From Polyodon spathula (lineage: Eukaryota; Chordata; Actinopteri; Acipenseriformes; Polyodontidae), in NCBI RefSeq assembly GCF_017654505.1, contig NC_054534.1:19283693-19347692 (forward strand): DNA of 64,000 nt. Direction: 5' to 3'. The translations under genes were made by a program, and so were the position numbers. The notes below the pieces were generated by a model. It saw only the letters and a list, made by a program, of their open reading frames with translations, did not search any database and was not told the origin of the DNA. This document shows, piece after piece, positions 11,800-24,578 of this stretch (position 1 is its first letter; each line of letters opens with the position of its first letter).

Positions 11800-13455
11800 G
11801 CCAATTGTTTTTAAATAAATAGAATATCAATGCGTCAATTGAATTAGACTTTCATTTCATTCAAAATGTGTGGTGATGTTTACATTGGGGAATTAGATTA
11901 AAGTTACAGATTGAAAACAATAATACATGAACGTAATCCTTTTAAAACCAGAATTGTCTCCTCACTCACATCTTCCCTCCTAATTAGCGATAATTTACAA
12001 TTAGCAAAAAGTTGAGGTATTAAGAATGAATCTTTTATTTTGTATTATTATAGTCTATATAAAATATATAAATAGTGTATAGCGGATGTACACGTTGTAT
12101 AGAAAAATTACCTAGTCTCAGCAACTCATAGCCTACACATTCAGCCTAGGTTCAAGCCATTTTCATTCACTAGAAATAAAACCTGACAGAACCAGAAAGT
12201 TGCATAAATCTAAATAAAGTATTCACACATCAGCAAGGTTCAACCATCATTCATATTACAATTCTAGAGGTCATGTAATGCAAATGTAGTATGACACTCC
12301 AAATACACAGTTCATATAACACATATAACTAAACCTAGCTACACAGTTTTGAAATCCTATCAGGCAATTAAACTTACAATCCCTGGGAAGAATAGCGGAG
12401 CCTTAGCTACAGAGTTTACTGTAGGTTTAAAGGAATTCTACCTTTTAATAAAAAAAAATTGTGAATGGCACACGCAACTTTGGTACAGTATATTTTAAGG
12501 GCAGCAAAAGAAGAAAAAAAAATCCATTAGATTCGGTAATGGTTCAATCCAATGTTTCTGTGATATGCTGACCCTTTTAGTTCTACAGTAAAAGCCACAG
12601 CCTAAACTAAAGCAACACTGTTCTTTGATAGTGTGTTTGCAAATTCCCCAGTGGAGAGACTATGGGTATCTTATACTTGCTGGATACTGCAGTACATTGG
12701 ATAAGTGGAGCAGTACTTCCACAAATCCCATTAAATCTTAATAATAAGCCAATGCCCTCATTTATTTGATTTCTTGAACATGTCTGTGTAACCGGTTCAA
12801 CTCTGGTCCTGCTTAATGTCTCTCTGCGTTGTGTTGTATTTTATTTCTACTTGACCCTCTTTGCTACTCTGTCCCCCTTTCCTTATATCACACACTGACA
12901 ACAACAATACTTGGGTACGGCAGGCAATTTATTCAACAGCATAATATCACAGCAACTGTAAAAAAAAAAAAAAAAAAAAAATAACACATTTCAGTTTCAG
13001 GCAGCTTCATTTGTTTCCTCAATTCCCTCTTTCCATTCGAGAAGCGACTGGGAAACACATTTGTATAGACAGTGTATAGAAATATATGTATTTGCAAAAA
13101 ATATATAAAAAAATCCTGCTTACATATTATTGCTGTACCATCGTTACAATAAACCCTGCCGTTTAACCTTTATATGTAAACAGCTTCATAAACTAAAAAA
13201 AAAAAAACATGCAACACTATTATAAACAAAAGATAAAAGGGAGTACAACATAAATGTTAAAAAATATAAAAACACATTTCAGTTTCAGGCAGATTCATTT
13301 GTTTCCTCAATTCTTATAATAAAATAAAATAATAAATATACCCGATGAACAAACAATTCTGATCAGGCCAAAGCCCAGCGGGATACATTGCGGTACTGTA
13401 TCCATGGCAACCACGTGTAGCTGCAATAATAATAAATGCACATAAAAACAATATA
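11800..13455. other. No gene recognised
   Basis: AT-rich non-coding DNA with a 21-bp poly-A run at about 12961-12981. The segment 12985-13050 is part of the split duplication described at 13270 and 14130. Nothing coding was recognised. Confidence 0.6.
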
Positions 13456-14175
13456 CAATAATCCCTCGTCAACTGCGGGGGTTACATTCTTGAAAACCCC
13501 CGCGGTTGGTAAACACTAGAATTTACGGGTTAGGTTATCCACGGCCGCGGTTGCATTTTCCTTCACTAAACACAAATGAAAAACACAGTAACATAAAAAC
13601 AATGCAAATACTATAACATACTGGCTAATGTAGCATGTAAAAAGTAATACAATTATAACATAATAAAAAGTAATGTTTTATTTACCTTGAATCCTTAGAG
13701 TTGAAGGCCAGGGTGTTGTTGACTGGTGACAATTACGCGAAGTTAACACGGAGCAACGAGACCGCATGCGCATACTACTATTGACTAGTACACGAGACAA
13801 AGCGAGAGATGATGCTGGTACTGGTAGCGGGATGGGAGCGAGCAATAATACACACTATGGCGTGGAAGCAAATGCGGATGCATCATATGTTTCCATGCAA
13901 AACCGCATATACACAAATTATATGCCGCGGTTGGCAAATTGGTATACAAAAGGAAAGCCGGTTATACAAGAATTCCGCGGTTGGCGAGGGATTACCGTAT
14001 ATTAAAAAACGTAGAACACTTATATGAAAATAATGCATTATTTTACAGTATATACAACTTTCAATCACTATTGGGCACTTTCATGTTAATAAAATTGAAG
14101 TATAAAAGCAGAGAAAACGTCATGAAGCTTACCCCCTTTCCATTTGAGAAGCAACTGGGAAGAGGTAACCTGGAA
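12985..14175. repeat. Short duplication split by inserted DNA
   Basis: The block CAGTTTCAGGCAGCTTCATT...TTCCTCAATTCC at 12990-13025, followed by CTTTCCATTCGAGAAGCGAC at 13028, recurs in two parts. The first half is at 13275-13312 and the second half (CTTTCCATTTGAGAAGCAAC) at 14136. The Tigger-type MITE lies within the intervening 820 bp. Confidence 0.6.
13456..13997. mobile_element. Tigger/pogo-type MITE with TA target site
   Basis: The left end CAATAATCCCTCGTCAACTG and the right end GGCGAGGGATTACCG are inverted repeats, with a second inner pair CCCCCGCGGTTGG / CCGCGGTTGGC. TA dinucleotides flank both ends (13454-13455 and 13998-13999). The ATCCCTCG start is typical of Tigger elements. It is 542 bp with no transposase, so it is non-autonomous. 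Two open frames at 13766-14027 are by-products of the repeat. Confidence 0.85.
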
Positions 14176-14239
14176 AAGGAATTATTCAAGAGGCAGTTGT
14201 TTTCTCCCTTTATTCGCCACAAGGTGTCAGTGTAGCTGA

Positions 14240-15585
14240 CCCTAATACAGCAATTGACTATTTGGAGGAATTAAATTAAAGTCTTTATTAGCTCTGTTAC
14301 ATCTACATACATTAACAATGTGAATTATGGTGTGTCTCAAATGTAATAAGCTGTCTGTTAATATTAAATCCATGTGTATTGTGCAAGAATGGTACTACAA
14401 ATCTAATTCCAGATCCAGAATTCTCTTTACTAATACTAGTCTATAAACCACAGTAGGGCCTCAACAAAAATGTACTGAAAAGAGATTGGTTTAACAGTTC
14501 TTTCTTACCCAGACTGTGTATTGTAATGGGCTGGCAGGGTTCAATTCAGTACAATTGCAATGTTGTTCCTAAAGTGAACAGTAGTATAAAACATTACTGA
14601 TCCAATCATGTATATTTTTTCCCAATCACTGATATGTCCAAGTGAACCGATTGTATATTGGAGAAAATACATAACTCATTCCACAAATAGCATATAAGCC
14701 AGAACAGTCCGTTATATTCGCATAAGGTACAGTATTATTTTGTCATGCATGTTTATTTTTTTTTATGATAAAGTGGTACGACCTAAAGGGGGGTTCTTAG
14801 CCCTTTTGGCTTGATAAACAGCAAGCAGCATCATTCACACAAACAGGTCTCATTCCAAAATCACCAACTTATCTTAAAGGTGCAGGTACACATTTTCAAG
14901 CTGCCATGTGGTGCTTGACAGGGTGATTTTTCTCAGTATTTATTTAAAATGCACTTGCATTTAAAATAAATAAATAAATAAAAATCCCTGGTATTGCAAG
15001 GAATAGGGTTACGTTAAACACTCGGTTTGCAGACTTTTCTTATGTGCTGATCTACTGTTGCCTTTAGGCTAATGCATACAAAACATACCAGTATGGTGTT
15101 GACAGATGTTGGATTTTTGCTTTCTTTCATGGAATTCTTTCACATTTATTAACAGGAATCAATCAATTTCTTAAAATGTAGTCACTCAGAAATAAAACTA
15201 TTTTATAAGCTTTAATTTGTTGTAGTGTCTAACCTTTATATTTATTAAAGAAAGCAATAACAGTGGGATGCTAAAATAGTGTTCCCAAAAATGGAAGTTA
15301 AAACTGGATTGTTTTCATTTTTATGGGGTTGTAACAATGTGTGGTAAAAGCGCACACATCCTTTTTTCTGCTTGCTGTTGATCTGCAATCTATTGCATAC
15401 AAGCCTGTACAGACTAATGCTGATATTTTGCCTGAAATGTTCCTTCAAAGAAAATCTGTATGATGTTGGATTTTGTAAAAGGTAGGATTGTGTGTGCTCT
15501 TAAAAGATGGTGGTGCAGTGGTAAAATCGATGCTTCCTAAACTTGTTGAGGCTCAATTCCAATCTTGCTTTGTTTTTTCATCTTG

Positions 15586-15623
<38 letters not shown>

Positions 15624-18600
15624 ATACTTTTTTCAACGCATTTAGTTTCAACACAGGCAATGCAAGCGTGCATCTTATATATTTCATAATATTACAAAAA
15701 GCTAAATTGAGAGAGCGATTGGGGTTATAACCACTGTAGCAACACAAGGGCTTTACAGAATGGGCAGAGTGCTACATGTTAAAAGCAGTATATTTCAAAG
15801 AAGACTACAATAGTGAGTGGGAGATCTGACTCGAAGGCAAATGATTTACCAAAAAAGATCATGCACTAAATATACAGTACATACACACATCAGTCCAATA
15901 AATCCAATAAACTCAATTGCTATACTGGGCTACCTAAGTTTATTTATTTATTTATTTATTTGTCTATGTTATACCATGTACCATATGGTATGCCCCAAAT
16001 GTATTTTAATTTTAAATGTAATTAAACTCTACCATTACCAAAGCCTCAAGCCAATTAAAAAACAACGATGCCCACCTCAGTCTACAGACGGGTGTGTTGT
16101 ATTAAAAAGGTGCACCACTAGCCAGTCTTTCGTTTTTGTTGTAAACATATACAATGGCTCATTCTGGGGATACAAAGGTGTCTGTTTAAAATCTTATAGA
16201 ATAGATATTACAGGGCCTGGAAGTTTAGTTGTGCTAGTTCCTGTATTCTGGCTGATTTGAGTATATAAAAGGCAGCAGTTGTGTGTTGCAGTATTGTTAC
16301 AGATTATGATTGTTTTCCAGCCTGACCAATAATAAAGCTAAACTAACTTAATTTAACATTAAAATTAATCTTACAATAAGGCATACAGACAGTATACAGC
16401 CAGTTACTGTTTTAATGGTTAAACATATTCCTAATTATATTTCAATCAAAGTCTCTTTCTGAGATGAATATCAAATTTTACATCCTGAGAAATTAGTCAA
16501 AATCAAGCATGGAAATGCATAGCCTTGACTCACCCTTCGTTCAACAGACAGGACATTAAAAAATCAAGTGTGTGTCTACCATAAAGCTTATGTTTACCCA
16601 TAGACCTGCACATCATTTTAGGCCTTATCAAAACTGAGCTAAGTGAATACCATTAAATACATTTACATTAATGAGAGTGGGTGTAAGAATGGTTTATTTG
16701 CACAATGTGACATTAAGGTTCAATTGAGGAAAAGCCCTCAGGTTCTGAAACAATAAACTTAAGTAGTACCTTGTTTGTGACAAAAATAATTAAAAAGAGC
16801 ATCTACGTGGACCATGTTAAAATTAACATGAAGTAGAGTATTAAAATAATAAAGCTCTAACAAAGCAAGCTACTAGGCACAATTGTCTATATCATCGGTT
16901 TGAAAATAAAAGATATATCAGATTGCTCCATTGAAAGGTTTTTCTAGTTCTTTGAATGCCCTGACCCTTTCAAATCACTCAAGTGTTGTATCTTTTGCCA
17001 AATAATTTACATACAGCCATCTGCATCCATGCACTACCGTTATTAATAAGGCTGTATTTTGTTTCATGGTAAAATACAAACAAACAAAAAAAGCTTATTC
17101 CATGACATTTCAGTCTAAAAATAGGTATTTCACGATTAAAGCATAATGTTTATTAATTGTGTTGTCACTTCCAAAACTGATCATTTTCTCTAGAGTTATT
17201 TATACACTAAATGGTCCTAAATATTTACATGTTTACCTGAAAAACAGTGATTATTAAATCGCCAGAATATTTAGTTTTTTATGTCCACCTTTTAAAGACA
17301 TTCTATTTTTCAGAGAATTATAAAACAAAATAAAAACATGCAGTAAATAAATATAAAAAATAATACAGTGCATATAAAATAAAACAGAAATACTGCATTT
17401 ATTGTAGATGGTGGAAGCTGTTTTTTTTCTGTGGAACTTACAACCTATCCAATGATCAGGGTGTCTAATCTACATGTTTATTAGTTTCTCCTTTGTGTGT
17501 GAGTTTGGCTCCACTCTATGCATGACTTCAGGTCACTTAGCAATGAATAACTGAGGACCTTACAAGAATACATTTTAAGAATTTCTTCTTTAAAAAAAAA
17601 AAAAAAAAAAAAAAGTAGTATTTCCAAGTAAAAGGTTTCAAACAGCACTGAAGCCACACAAATACCCAGAAATAAGAATTAGGTGTCCTTAGATTTTTTG
17701 AACCATATACTAGTGTGGGAGAATACTGAAGCCCATTACCTGCTGCCAGATTAACCAGATTGCCAGGGTCAGTAGTAAGGATCGGCTATATGGTAAACCC
17801 AACATACAGAGGTACCATGCAGGGACATACTCCGGTAGCTTTTGTCTACACAGATGAGAAAAGAACTGTCAAGATATCAGGAAGTCATTTTCAATACCCG
17901 CTGTAGAGTGTAACAGTTTCAGACAAGCTAGGAACTGCAGTTTCTGCATATAAACTAGAAGGGCAACAAATACGAACAACTACAGTAGTGATAATGCATA
18001 CAGTCGTACTAAAAATAAACTTCTAAATTTGACAAAAATGTTTTTATGTATTTCCAACAATATTTTTTTTATTGTTTTGGTTATGTTCAATGTGTTGTAT
18101 TGCAGATATACCAACACATACGTCGGTACCAACAAATGAAAATGTTTGATGATCAATAAACAGGATTATACACATGATTCATTGTCCTCTCAGATCTTGA
18201 AGTGCTATTTAAATAGTCAGACAGACTTTACTGATGACTACTGCAGACTGCATAGCACTGGTTACATTTCTGCTGAAATAAATACCACATCTCTTCACTA
18301 TCTCTTTTTTCCTCTTGTTTACCAACTGCCATTTGTTACCAATCAGCCCCTTTTAACAGCTGATGCTCAGCTGAAATAAGCTTGCAGAGAGGTTAAAAAC
18401 AATCAGTTCTATTGGACTTCATATATTTGTATTTCTCATGTGATTGGTCCCCTCCCACATAAAGTCAAATATTTTACATTAAGATATGAAATAATGAAAC
18501 TATGACTAGGTAAGATGACATGAGTGGAGGTACAATAAGGACCTGTTGGGTGTTATGGAGACGTGACCTATGTGTGGTCTCGTTTTTATAAGACTGATAT

Positions 18601-18679
18601 AGCACTAAGTCGTATGAAAGGTGTATGAAAACCTGAGTATATGATTAAAAAATAATAAAACCTTGCATGTTTTTCCATG
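14240..18679. other. Intergenic, no gene recognised
   Basis: AT-rich DNA with a (ATCT)n microsatellite at 15586-15622 and a poly-A tract at about 17592-17613. A TATA-like box (TATATAAAAGG, about 16262) lies 65 bp before AATAAA (16331), reminiscent of an LTR core, but no TG...CA borders were found. Nothing coding was recognised. Confidence 0.6.
15586..15622. repeat. (ATCT)n microsatellite
   Basis: Nine tetranucleotide units of ATCT, perfect. Confidence 0.95.
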
Positions 18680-18830
18680 ATTATTATTATTATTATATTC
18701 GTTATTTAGCAGATGCTTTTGTTCAAAGTGACTTGCAGAGACTTTGGTGAACTATGCATCACAAGTGCTGCTGCAGAGTGACTTACAATAGGACCTCAGT
18801 TGTACGTCTCATCTGAAGGATATTTACCAG
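18680..18830 (-). repeat. Hybrid SINE fragment: L2-type tail with MIR-like body
   Basis: It starts with an ATT run and TTATTTAGCAGATGCTTTTG (antisense L2-type tail, as at 8260). It then switches to GTGAACTATGCATCA...GCTGCAGAGTGACTTACAAT, the body also present at 3490-3530. A CATCTGAAGGA block follows at the end. Confidence 0.6.
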
Positions 18831-19029
18831 CAATAAGTAGATTTTCAAGTTAAAAAAAAAAATCACTGCTTTACATTTACATATTTATATAATATAGTGT
18901 AAGAGACCAAGACCACAAAAGTATATTTTAAATTTGTGTTTGGTGCAACCTGCATGTTATTGTTAGCAATATTCTATAGGCTAGGCTAACTCTTTGCCTA
19001 CATATTTTGATTAGGCTATCAACAATGGA

Positions 19030-19460
19030 TCACAGTATGGAGAGAAAAAAGGAAAAGCCTTCAATGAAGAAAAGCTTGTACCTACAGTTAAACATGGAGG
19101 TGCTTCAATCCTGATATGAGGATGCAATCACCAAGATCTCAATCCAATAGAAATGCTTTGAACTGATCTGAAAGAAGCTGTAGGCAAGCATTGTGTATTC
19201 AATCTGTTTGAGCTGAAGGAAATATGCAAGACAAAACAGGCCCAGATTTCACCAACAAGATGTAACATAATGGTTAATAATTATCATAAATGGCTGAAAG
19301 CCGTAATAAATGCACAAAGAAGACATACGAAATACTAAAGCTGGGGTGCCAATACTTTTGTCATGAACAAACACTTTAAATGAAATACATTTTTTTTTTA
19401 TATAAAATATTTTTTGTTAAATGACTAGAAATTGTATATATTGTTTTTGGTTTTATTAAA
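19030..19460 (+). pseudogene. Tc1/mariner-like transposase remnant
   Basis: On the + strand are VPTVKHGG at about 19080, then, after an internal deletion, QDLNPIEMLWTDLKEAV at about 19135-19185 and a C-terminal tail to about 19340. GGGGTGCCAATACTTTTGTC at 19343 is the terminal inverted repeat. The E of NPIEMLW is the third catalytic acidic residue; the segment with the second D is deleted. A dead, internally deleted copy of a different Tc1 family from those at 42-49 kb. Confidence 0.75.
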
Positions 19461-19514
19461 AAGTGGTTACATTTTTTTTTTAATACTTGTCTTTAATCTA
19501 TTACCTTGAATTGT

Positions 19515-19950
19515 GGCATAATAAGCAGAGTATGCCAATACTGGTAAAAGCAGAGTCACGTAGAGTACATGGTGAGTCATACAGTGCAGGTTCACATCCT
19601 GGCTGTGTGAAGTCAACGGTCTTCACTGGGGATTCCGAAGGGAGTGTCGCATTGGCTCTATCGCGCCCGTGGGTTAGGGAGGCAAAAGCGGCTAGCCAAG
19701 CACCCATTGAGCTCTGAAAGGACACCTACAGGTCTGGCCTTTGTCCTCCAGAGGCCAGTAGCTCGCTGACATCCAATCTTGAGTTCTGGGTGTAAAAGAG
19801 GAAGCTGGCCTGTTTGTGGGATAGGAGTAAGCCCACTGAACCTTTCGGTTCTCCTGAACTGTGTGAAGAATTGCTGTGGTGAGTGGAAAAAATTATTGGA
19901 CATTCCAAATTGGGGAGAAAATCAGGAGTAAAATAATTGGGCACACTAAA
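19515..19950 (+). mobile_element. tRNA-type SINE
   Basis: A B-box-like motif GGTTCACATCC lies at 19590. A GC-rich body (19600-19870) follows and ends ATTGGACATTCCAAATTGGGGAG, the same 3' tail as the SINE at 11135. The head and body differ from that element. Open frames on both strands here are SINE by-products. Confidence 0.65.
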
Positions 19951-19959
19951 AAAAAAAAT

Positions 19960-22900
19960 CTTCCTAGCCTAAATATGTAACCCTGTGACTTTAGTTTTCC
20001 AACCTGAATTAATGCTTTACATACATTTAGTGTCATTGAATACAAAATGATCTGTAATTACTCTGAAGGCAGCTTACAGGGTTTACACTAATCTTATCAT
20101 TTGTTCCATTTGTATTTTAATGGTATGGCTTCTGTTAAATCTGATAATGGTATTTGTAATCCAGAATTAAGAATGTATCATGCCCCTATGCATCAAGCAT
20201 ATTGGAGTTCACCAGCATGGACTATCTCCTGCGTTAAATCAAACAGGTCCATTTTTATGTGTTTAATTGTGTTGCCTTTCATAATAGAAGGATTTGTCAA
20301 ACATAAGAATGGTTCAGAACAGAAAAGGGCATTTATCTTTGCAAACCACATCCTGACTTTTGTTCTCACATTCACCACACTTTAAAAAATAAAAAAAATA
20401 AACCACCACAATTAAGCTAAACTGCCCTAATATTAACAATCATTTCCCTTTATAAAATTCTTACACTATAGTATAAACCATGGTCAATGGTAATTGTCTA
20501 TATACTTGATTGTATCATACATTAAAGGGACCATCCATGTTTTAATTAGTGCATCATTATCTAGCAATAATGCTACTCCATCCCATATACAATGAGGATA
20601 AATATGTAATGTTGTCCTTGCCCTTGGCATGGGGAGGATATTTTACCTGAGCAGGTTCACTATTTCATTAGCCCAAAGGACAGATTTAAATGAGGACAAA
20701 CAGTCCTTTCTGTACTCAGGGATGAAGTTAATGGCATTTTCAGTATGGATTTAATGAATGAGCTCTCTCCATTTAAACCCAAATACAGATTAGTGCATTA
20801 TTTATAGCACTTTTACATTATTTGTATACACACCATTCACAACCACACTGGTAACATTAAAACTATTTCTTTTCCAGTTTAGTATATTTTTTTTCTAGAC
20901 ATTTAGACTTTACAAACAAACAAATAAACAGTAGTCTATGGTCCACTGCTAAATTTTCCATAATGTTTTAGATTAATATTTTGTATAGACCTTTCTAAGA
21001 TTTAAGCAGCCATTTGTTTTTGGTTTGTTTATTTATGATATGTAATCATGTGTACTAAAAGCAGATTATAACCTGCTTGAACCAGTTGTACTGGGGAATA
21101 ACACATCATTTGCTTAATTATATATTCTGGCCGTTTCATTTTAGGCCAAGCTAATACACTTTTCTATATGAATCCATAGCTATGTAACTTGGATATATGT
21201 TAAGGGAGTCATTATATAAAGAAAATAGATTCCTTGCTTTCTAGAAATCTATTCTTGCTGTTTTTTTTTTTTTTTTTGTATTACAGGGATGACCAACTGA
21301 TGGTTCCAAAATGTGGCTTTTCTGATTTTAAATCTGTTAGGGCTATACAATGGCAAATGGTTATCTTTGGTAGAAAGAAAAAAAAAAAAAAAAACGATGC
21401 AACAAAACCAACATAATGCTGTCAATAGAAAATGATCTGGTCAGTTGTTTTAGTTTTAGTATGATGTGCCTATTTAAGGTTACAGTCTGAGAAGTTTAGA
21501 TGTTATTAAATTTGCATTTGTGATTATTCTGGCCTTTTTAATAGCCCTGGTCGTTAACATGTTTTTTGTTTGTTGGTAGTGCATTGTGCTGTTCAAATCT
21601 CCCCACTGAGTTAGCACAGCTGCATAACCAAAGTTGATTTTTGAAACAATTGTTTACACCAAGTTAATTAGACAAGTGTTTTTTTTTTTTTTTTTTTTTT
21701 TTTTACCTAAATCTACATTTCAAGGCAGGGCTGCATTGCTAATTGCTGTGCTACTGTTATGTCATTAGTTCTAAAATATTACATTTTCTAAAATATTTAG
21801 CGAGTTTCTCAAAGATCAATCGGGTCCATCCTGTGCAGAAAGATTATTTATCTATTTATTTATTTTACCAAAAAGGTTATAATGGTAACCATTTTTACAA
21901 TAGTCATTTATACTCATATAATATATAAATATGGTTTGGAAAGTCCATAAGGGTACCATTTCAGTCAATTTGTTTTAGTTATTGATGAAAATCAACAGAA
22001 AAATTGGTCAAAAGTTACGCAAATCATCGATTTGTATACCGGTACATGTCTGGCGCTATGGGTAAAATTATTAGTGTCGTTTTATTTGCTGCTCAACCAA
22101 GGAAGGAACTAACCATGGTGCTGAATTTGCATAAATATTTCTGTTTAGTGATGAATAAACTTTTTTTTTTTTTTTTTTTTGTCAAATTCGATGTTCTTTT
22201 TGCGGATTGATACCTTACTATACTTTATCGGTGATGGCTGTGTAGACATTCTGAGGACATTTCCTGGCTATTAATGCCCTCTACAGCAATCAATCGGAAG
22301 ACATCATTCCCGTTATTTTCGTCTGACGGGTTTATAATCAATTAAGGAAAGGTTTATTAAAGTAAACATTTTTGATCGCGAATTGATTGTATTGGCTATA
22401 TTATAAAATGTACAGAGCCTGATAGTATTACTAACATAAATGAACAATGTTACCCACTAGTCCAGTATATTAGTAGACCCTTTCTTTATTTAATTACCTT
22501 TCTTACAGAACTGCAAATATCAGGGTTCAATCATTCCAAGGTGTTGTTGTGGATTATTACGACCTCTAGTGTCTGGAAAAGATCTGGAATTTACGTAGGA
22601 AGATAATTCCCGAAGCGCGCGCACACACATATATAATATATAATATATATATATATTATATATATTATATTAATATATAATATATATATATATATATAAT
22701 ATATATAGTATCACACCAAATTCATACATGTTAAAGTCATGTAAAATTTAACATGATTGTATGTTGTTTATATAAAATATACTTTTCATACAAAAGGACT
22801 TGATGTTCAATTACCATTTAATGGAAAATAGGCTTGATCTAGACTATGCAGACAAAATGCGACCAGAGACCTGTTTTAATATATATTATATAATACATAT

Positions 22901-24158
22901 TATATACATCGCTTCTTTCAAGTTGAATGCCCCATGAGTAAAAATAAAAAGCAGACATACCGCCGTAGTTTCAGGGGGTCATCAATATACATAAAGAGCC
23001 CTGATTACATTACGTTAATTATTCATTGATGGTCTTGGCAAAAATCTTTTCAACAAACAAACAGCTGACAACAAACTAAAGATGATATAGCATAGCATTT
23101 CAGGAAATCGAATCCAGGTAAGAAATCCAATTACTTAATGAAAGTGCTCCGGTTTCAGCCTGATGCCATTCTTCTGATCTTTTGGAAGAAATCCCAATAA
23201 TATAAATCAATCGTTTTCTATATGACTGTTGGTTGATTACAACAGTAAATCTTATGTTACACTTTTTTTTTTTTTTTTTTTTTTTTTTACACGATCGATA
23301 AAATGATTCTGTGGTAGCATATTTTACATTTTCCATTATATCAACATGTTTTCTGCAAATAAAATACTGGAACTGTTATTTAATAATAATAATAATAAAT
23401 AATAATAATAATAATAATAATACAATTGTAATATAGACTAGCGCAGATTATTACTGTATAACCTTGATTGTGTATAGCCTCTGTTTCTCGTTCGATCATG
23501 TAAACTAACAAACATTAGTAATAAATTGATATCACAACACTTTATGCCGGGTCGCGGTATAGCATTGTACTCAAATTAAGGACGCATCTGATCTTCTGAC
23601 AAACGGGGATTATTTTCACCTTCCCACCATTATACGATAATGAACCCGGATTTGACATTCATTACTGCGGGTAAACAAAGAAAGTTGCTTGTGAATTGAT
23701 CAGAAGTGCTACACCAGCGTTGTTGACGCTACCTACATTCACAACCATCAGTCTTCAGGCGAGCCTTATCTCCTATAGCTGATTGCAGCATAGCTGACTG
23801 CAGCTGAAACTTGCACGATCGGCCGTGTGTGTCCCGGAAAGTAGATGTTGTCTAGGCTGCATAAAAAGTGTAATCTAATAGAAATCAAAACGCGGCCAGC
23901 TCATATGACTTCGTTATTAGAAACAGTGCAAATAGATCTTCCTGCATCATTTACTTTATTGTTATCATTTCTAGCCTGACCAATATGCTGTTAGGTATCC
24001 AACCTGCGGGTTTGTACAGAATGAGAAGAGAATATGGTTATATTACATATTTGACAAAAAGAAGAAAAAATATCACAATTCTTTGGTTGGCTGCACAAAT
24101 ACAACGACCTTCTATCATCAGGAGGATGTGGGATAATGTAGAAAGATATGGAATAATG

Positions 24159-24160
<2 letters not shown>
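19960..24160. other. Upstream flank of KCNN2, no other gene recognised
   Basis: AT-rich DNA with poly-T/A tracts near 21262, 21379, 21680, 22162 and 23262, an AAT microsatellite (23382-23422) and an AT-palindromic block (22629-22708). None of the short open frames has domain or splice evidence. The KCNN2 promoter presumably lies in the distal part, but I see no decisive core promoter. Confidence 0.6.
22629..22708. repeat. AT-rich palindromic repeat
   Basis: 80 bp of TA-type repeat with several phase switches (ATTATA, TAATAT) that make it self-complementary. A short GCGCGCGCACACACA stretch precedes it. Confidence 0.9.

Positions 24161-24161
<1 letters not shown>

Positions 24162-24255
<94 letters not shown>
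24162..24255. repeat. (TA)n microsatellite about 330 bp upstream of the KCNN2 start
   Basis: 94 bp of perfect TA dinucleotides. It encodes only Tyr-Ile repeats in either direction, so open frames crossing it are spurious. It lies in the likely 5' flank or 5' UTR of the gene and can form a cruciform. Confidence 0.98.
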
Positions 24256-24256
<1 letters not shown>

Positions 24257-24578
24257 CTTGCATTTAATTAAAACATAACACAAAACATTATTTGTTTTTT
24301 TTTTTTGGTTTTAAAATCGTACAACATTACAACGTGTGTATATTTTACTACTAGAGTTAAGTGTTTTTATGCACCGTTTAAAATAATATATATTATACAG
24401 CTGTGATACAGGTACTTTACTGTTAGACATAAGTCCAACTACACAAATGACTATCTTCCGTAGAAATGCTGACATGATTATCAAGTAATTGAAAATTCCC
24501 TCTTTCTCTTATCACTTAAAGTGGAATCCCAAAGGTGCCCCAGCGTTTCCCAACTGCAACCCCACAGTCTGTTTCAGG

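Larger units (their letters stand above)
8028..11800. mobile_element. Degraded PIF/Harbinger transposon, multiply nested (extent approximate)
   Basis: This region contains both genes expected of an autonomous Harbinger element: a HARBI1-like transposase (+ strand, 10490-11790) and a MADF/Myb-like protein exon (- strand, 9237-9443). A GC-rich block at 8028-8150 beginning AAGGTCTCCGCACACCGGACG has the look of a terminal region, but I could not find its inverted partner after 11800, so both outer borders are uncertain. An LTR (8362-8965), a possible piggyBac-type MITE (from 9722) and a tRNA-type SINE (11135-11592) have been inserted. All coding parts are broken. Confidence 0.6.

Noticed and set aside
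13766..14235. Three overlapping frames of 72-98 codons
   Set aside because: They run across the right half of a Tigger-type MITE and its flank; no transposase motif is present.
23991..24278. Tyr-Ile repeat proteins on both strands
   Set aside because: Translation of a TA microsatellite; the same applies at 32.4, 33.5, 49.0, 49.5, 53.0, 53.6 and 61.0 kb.
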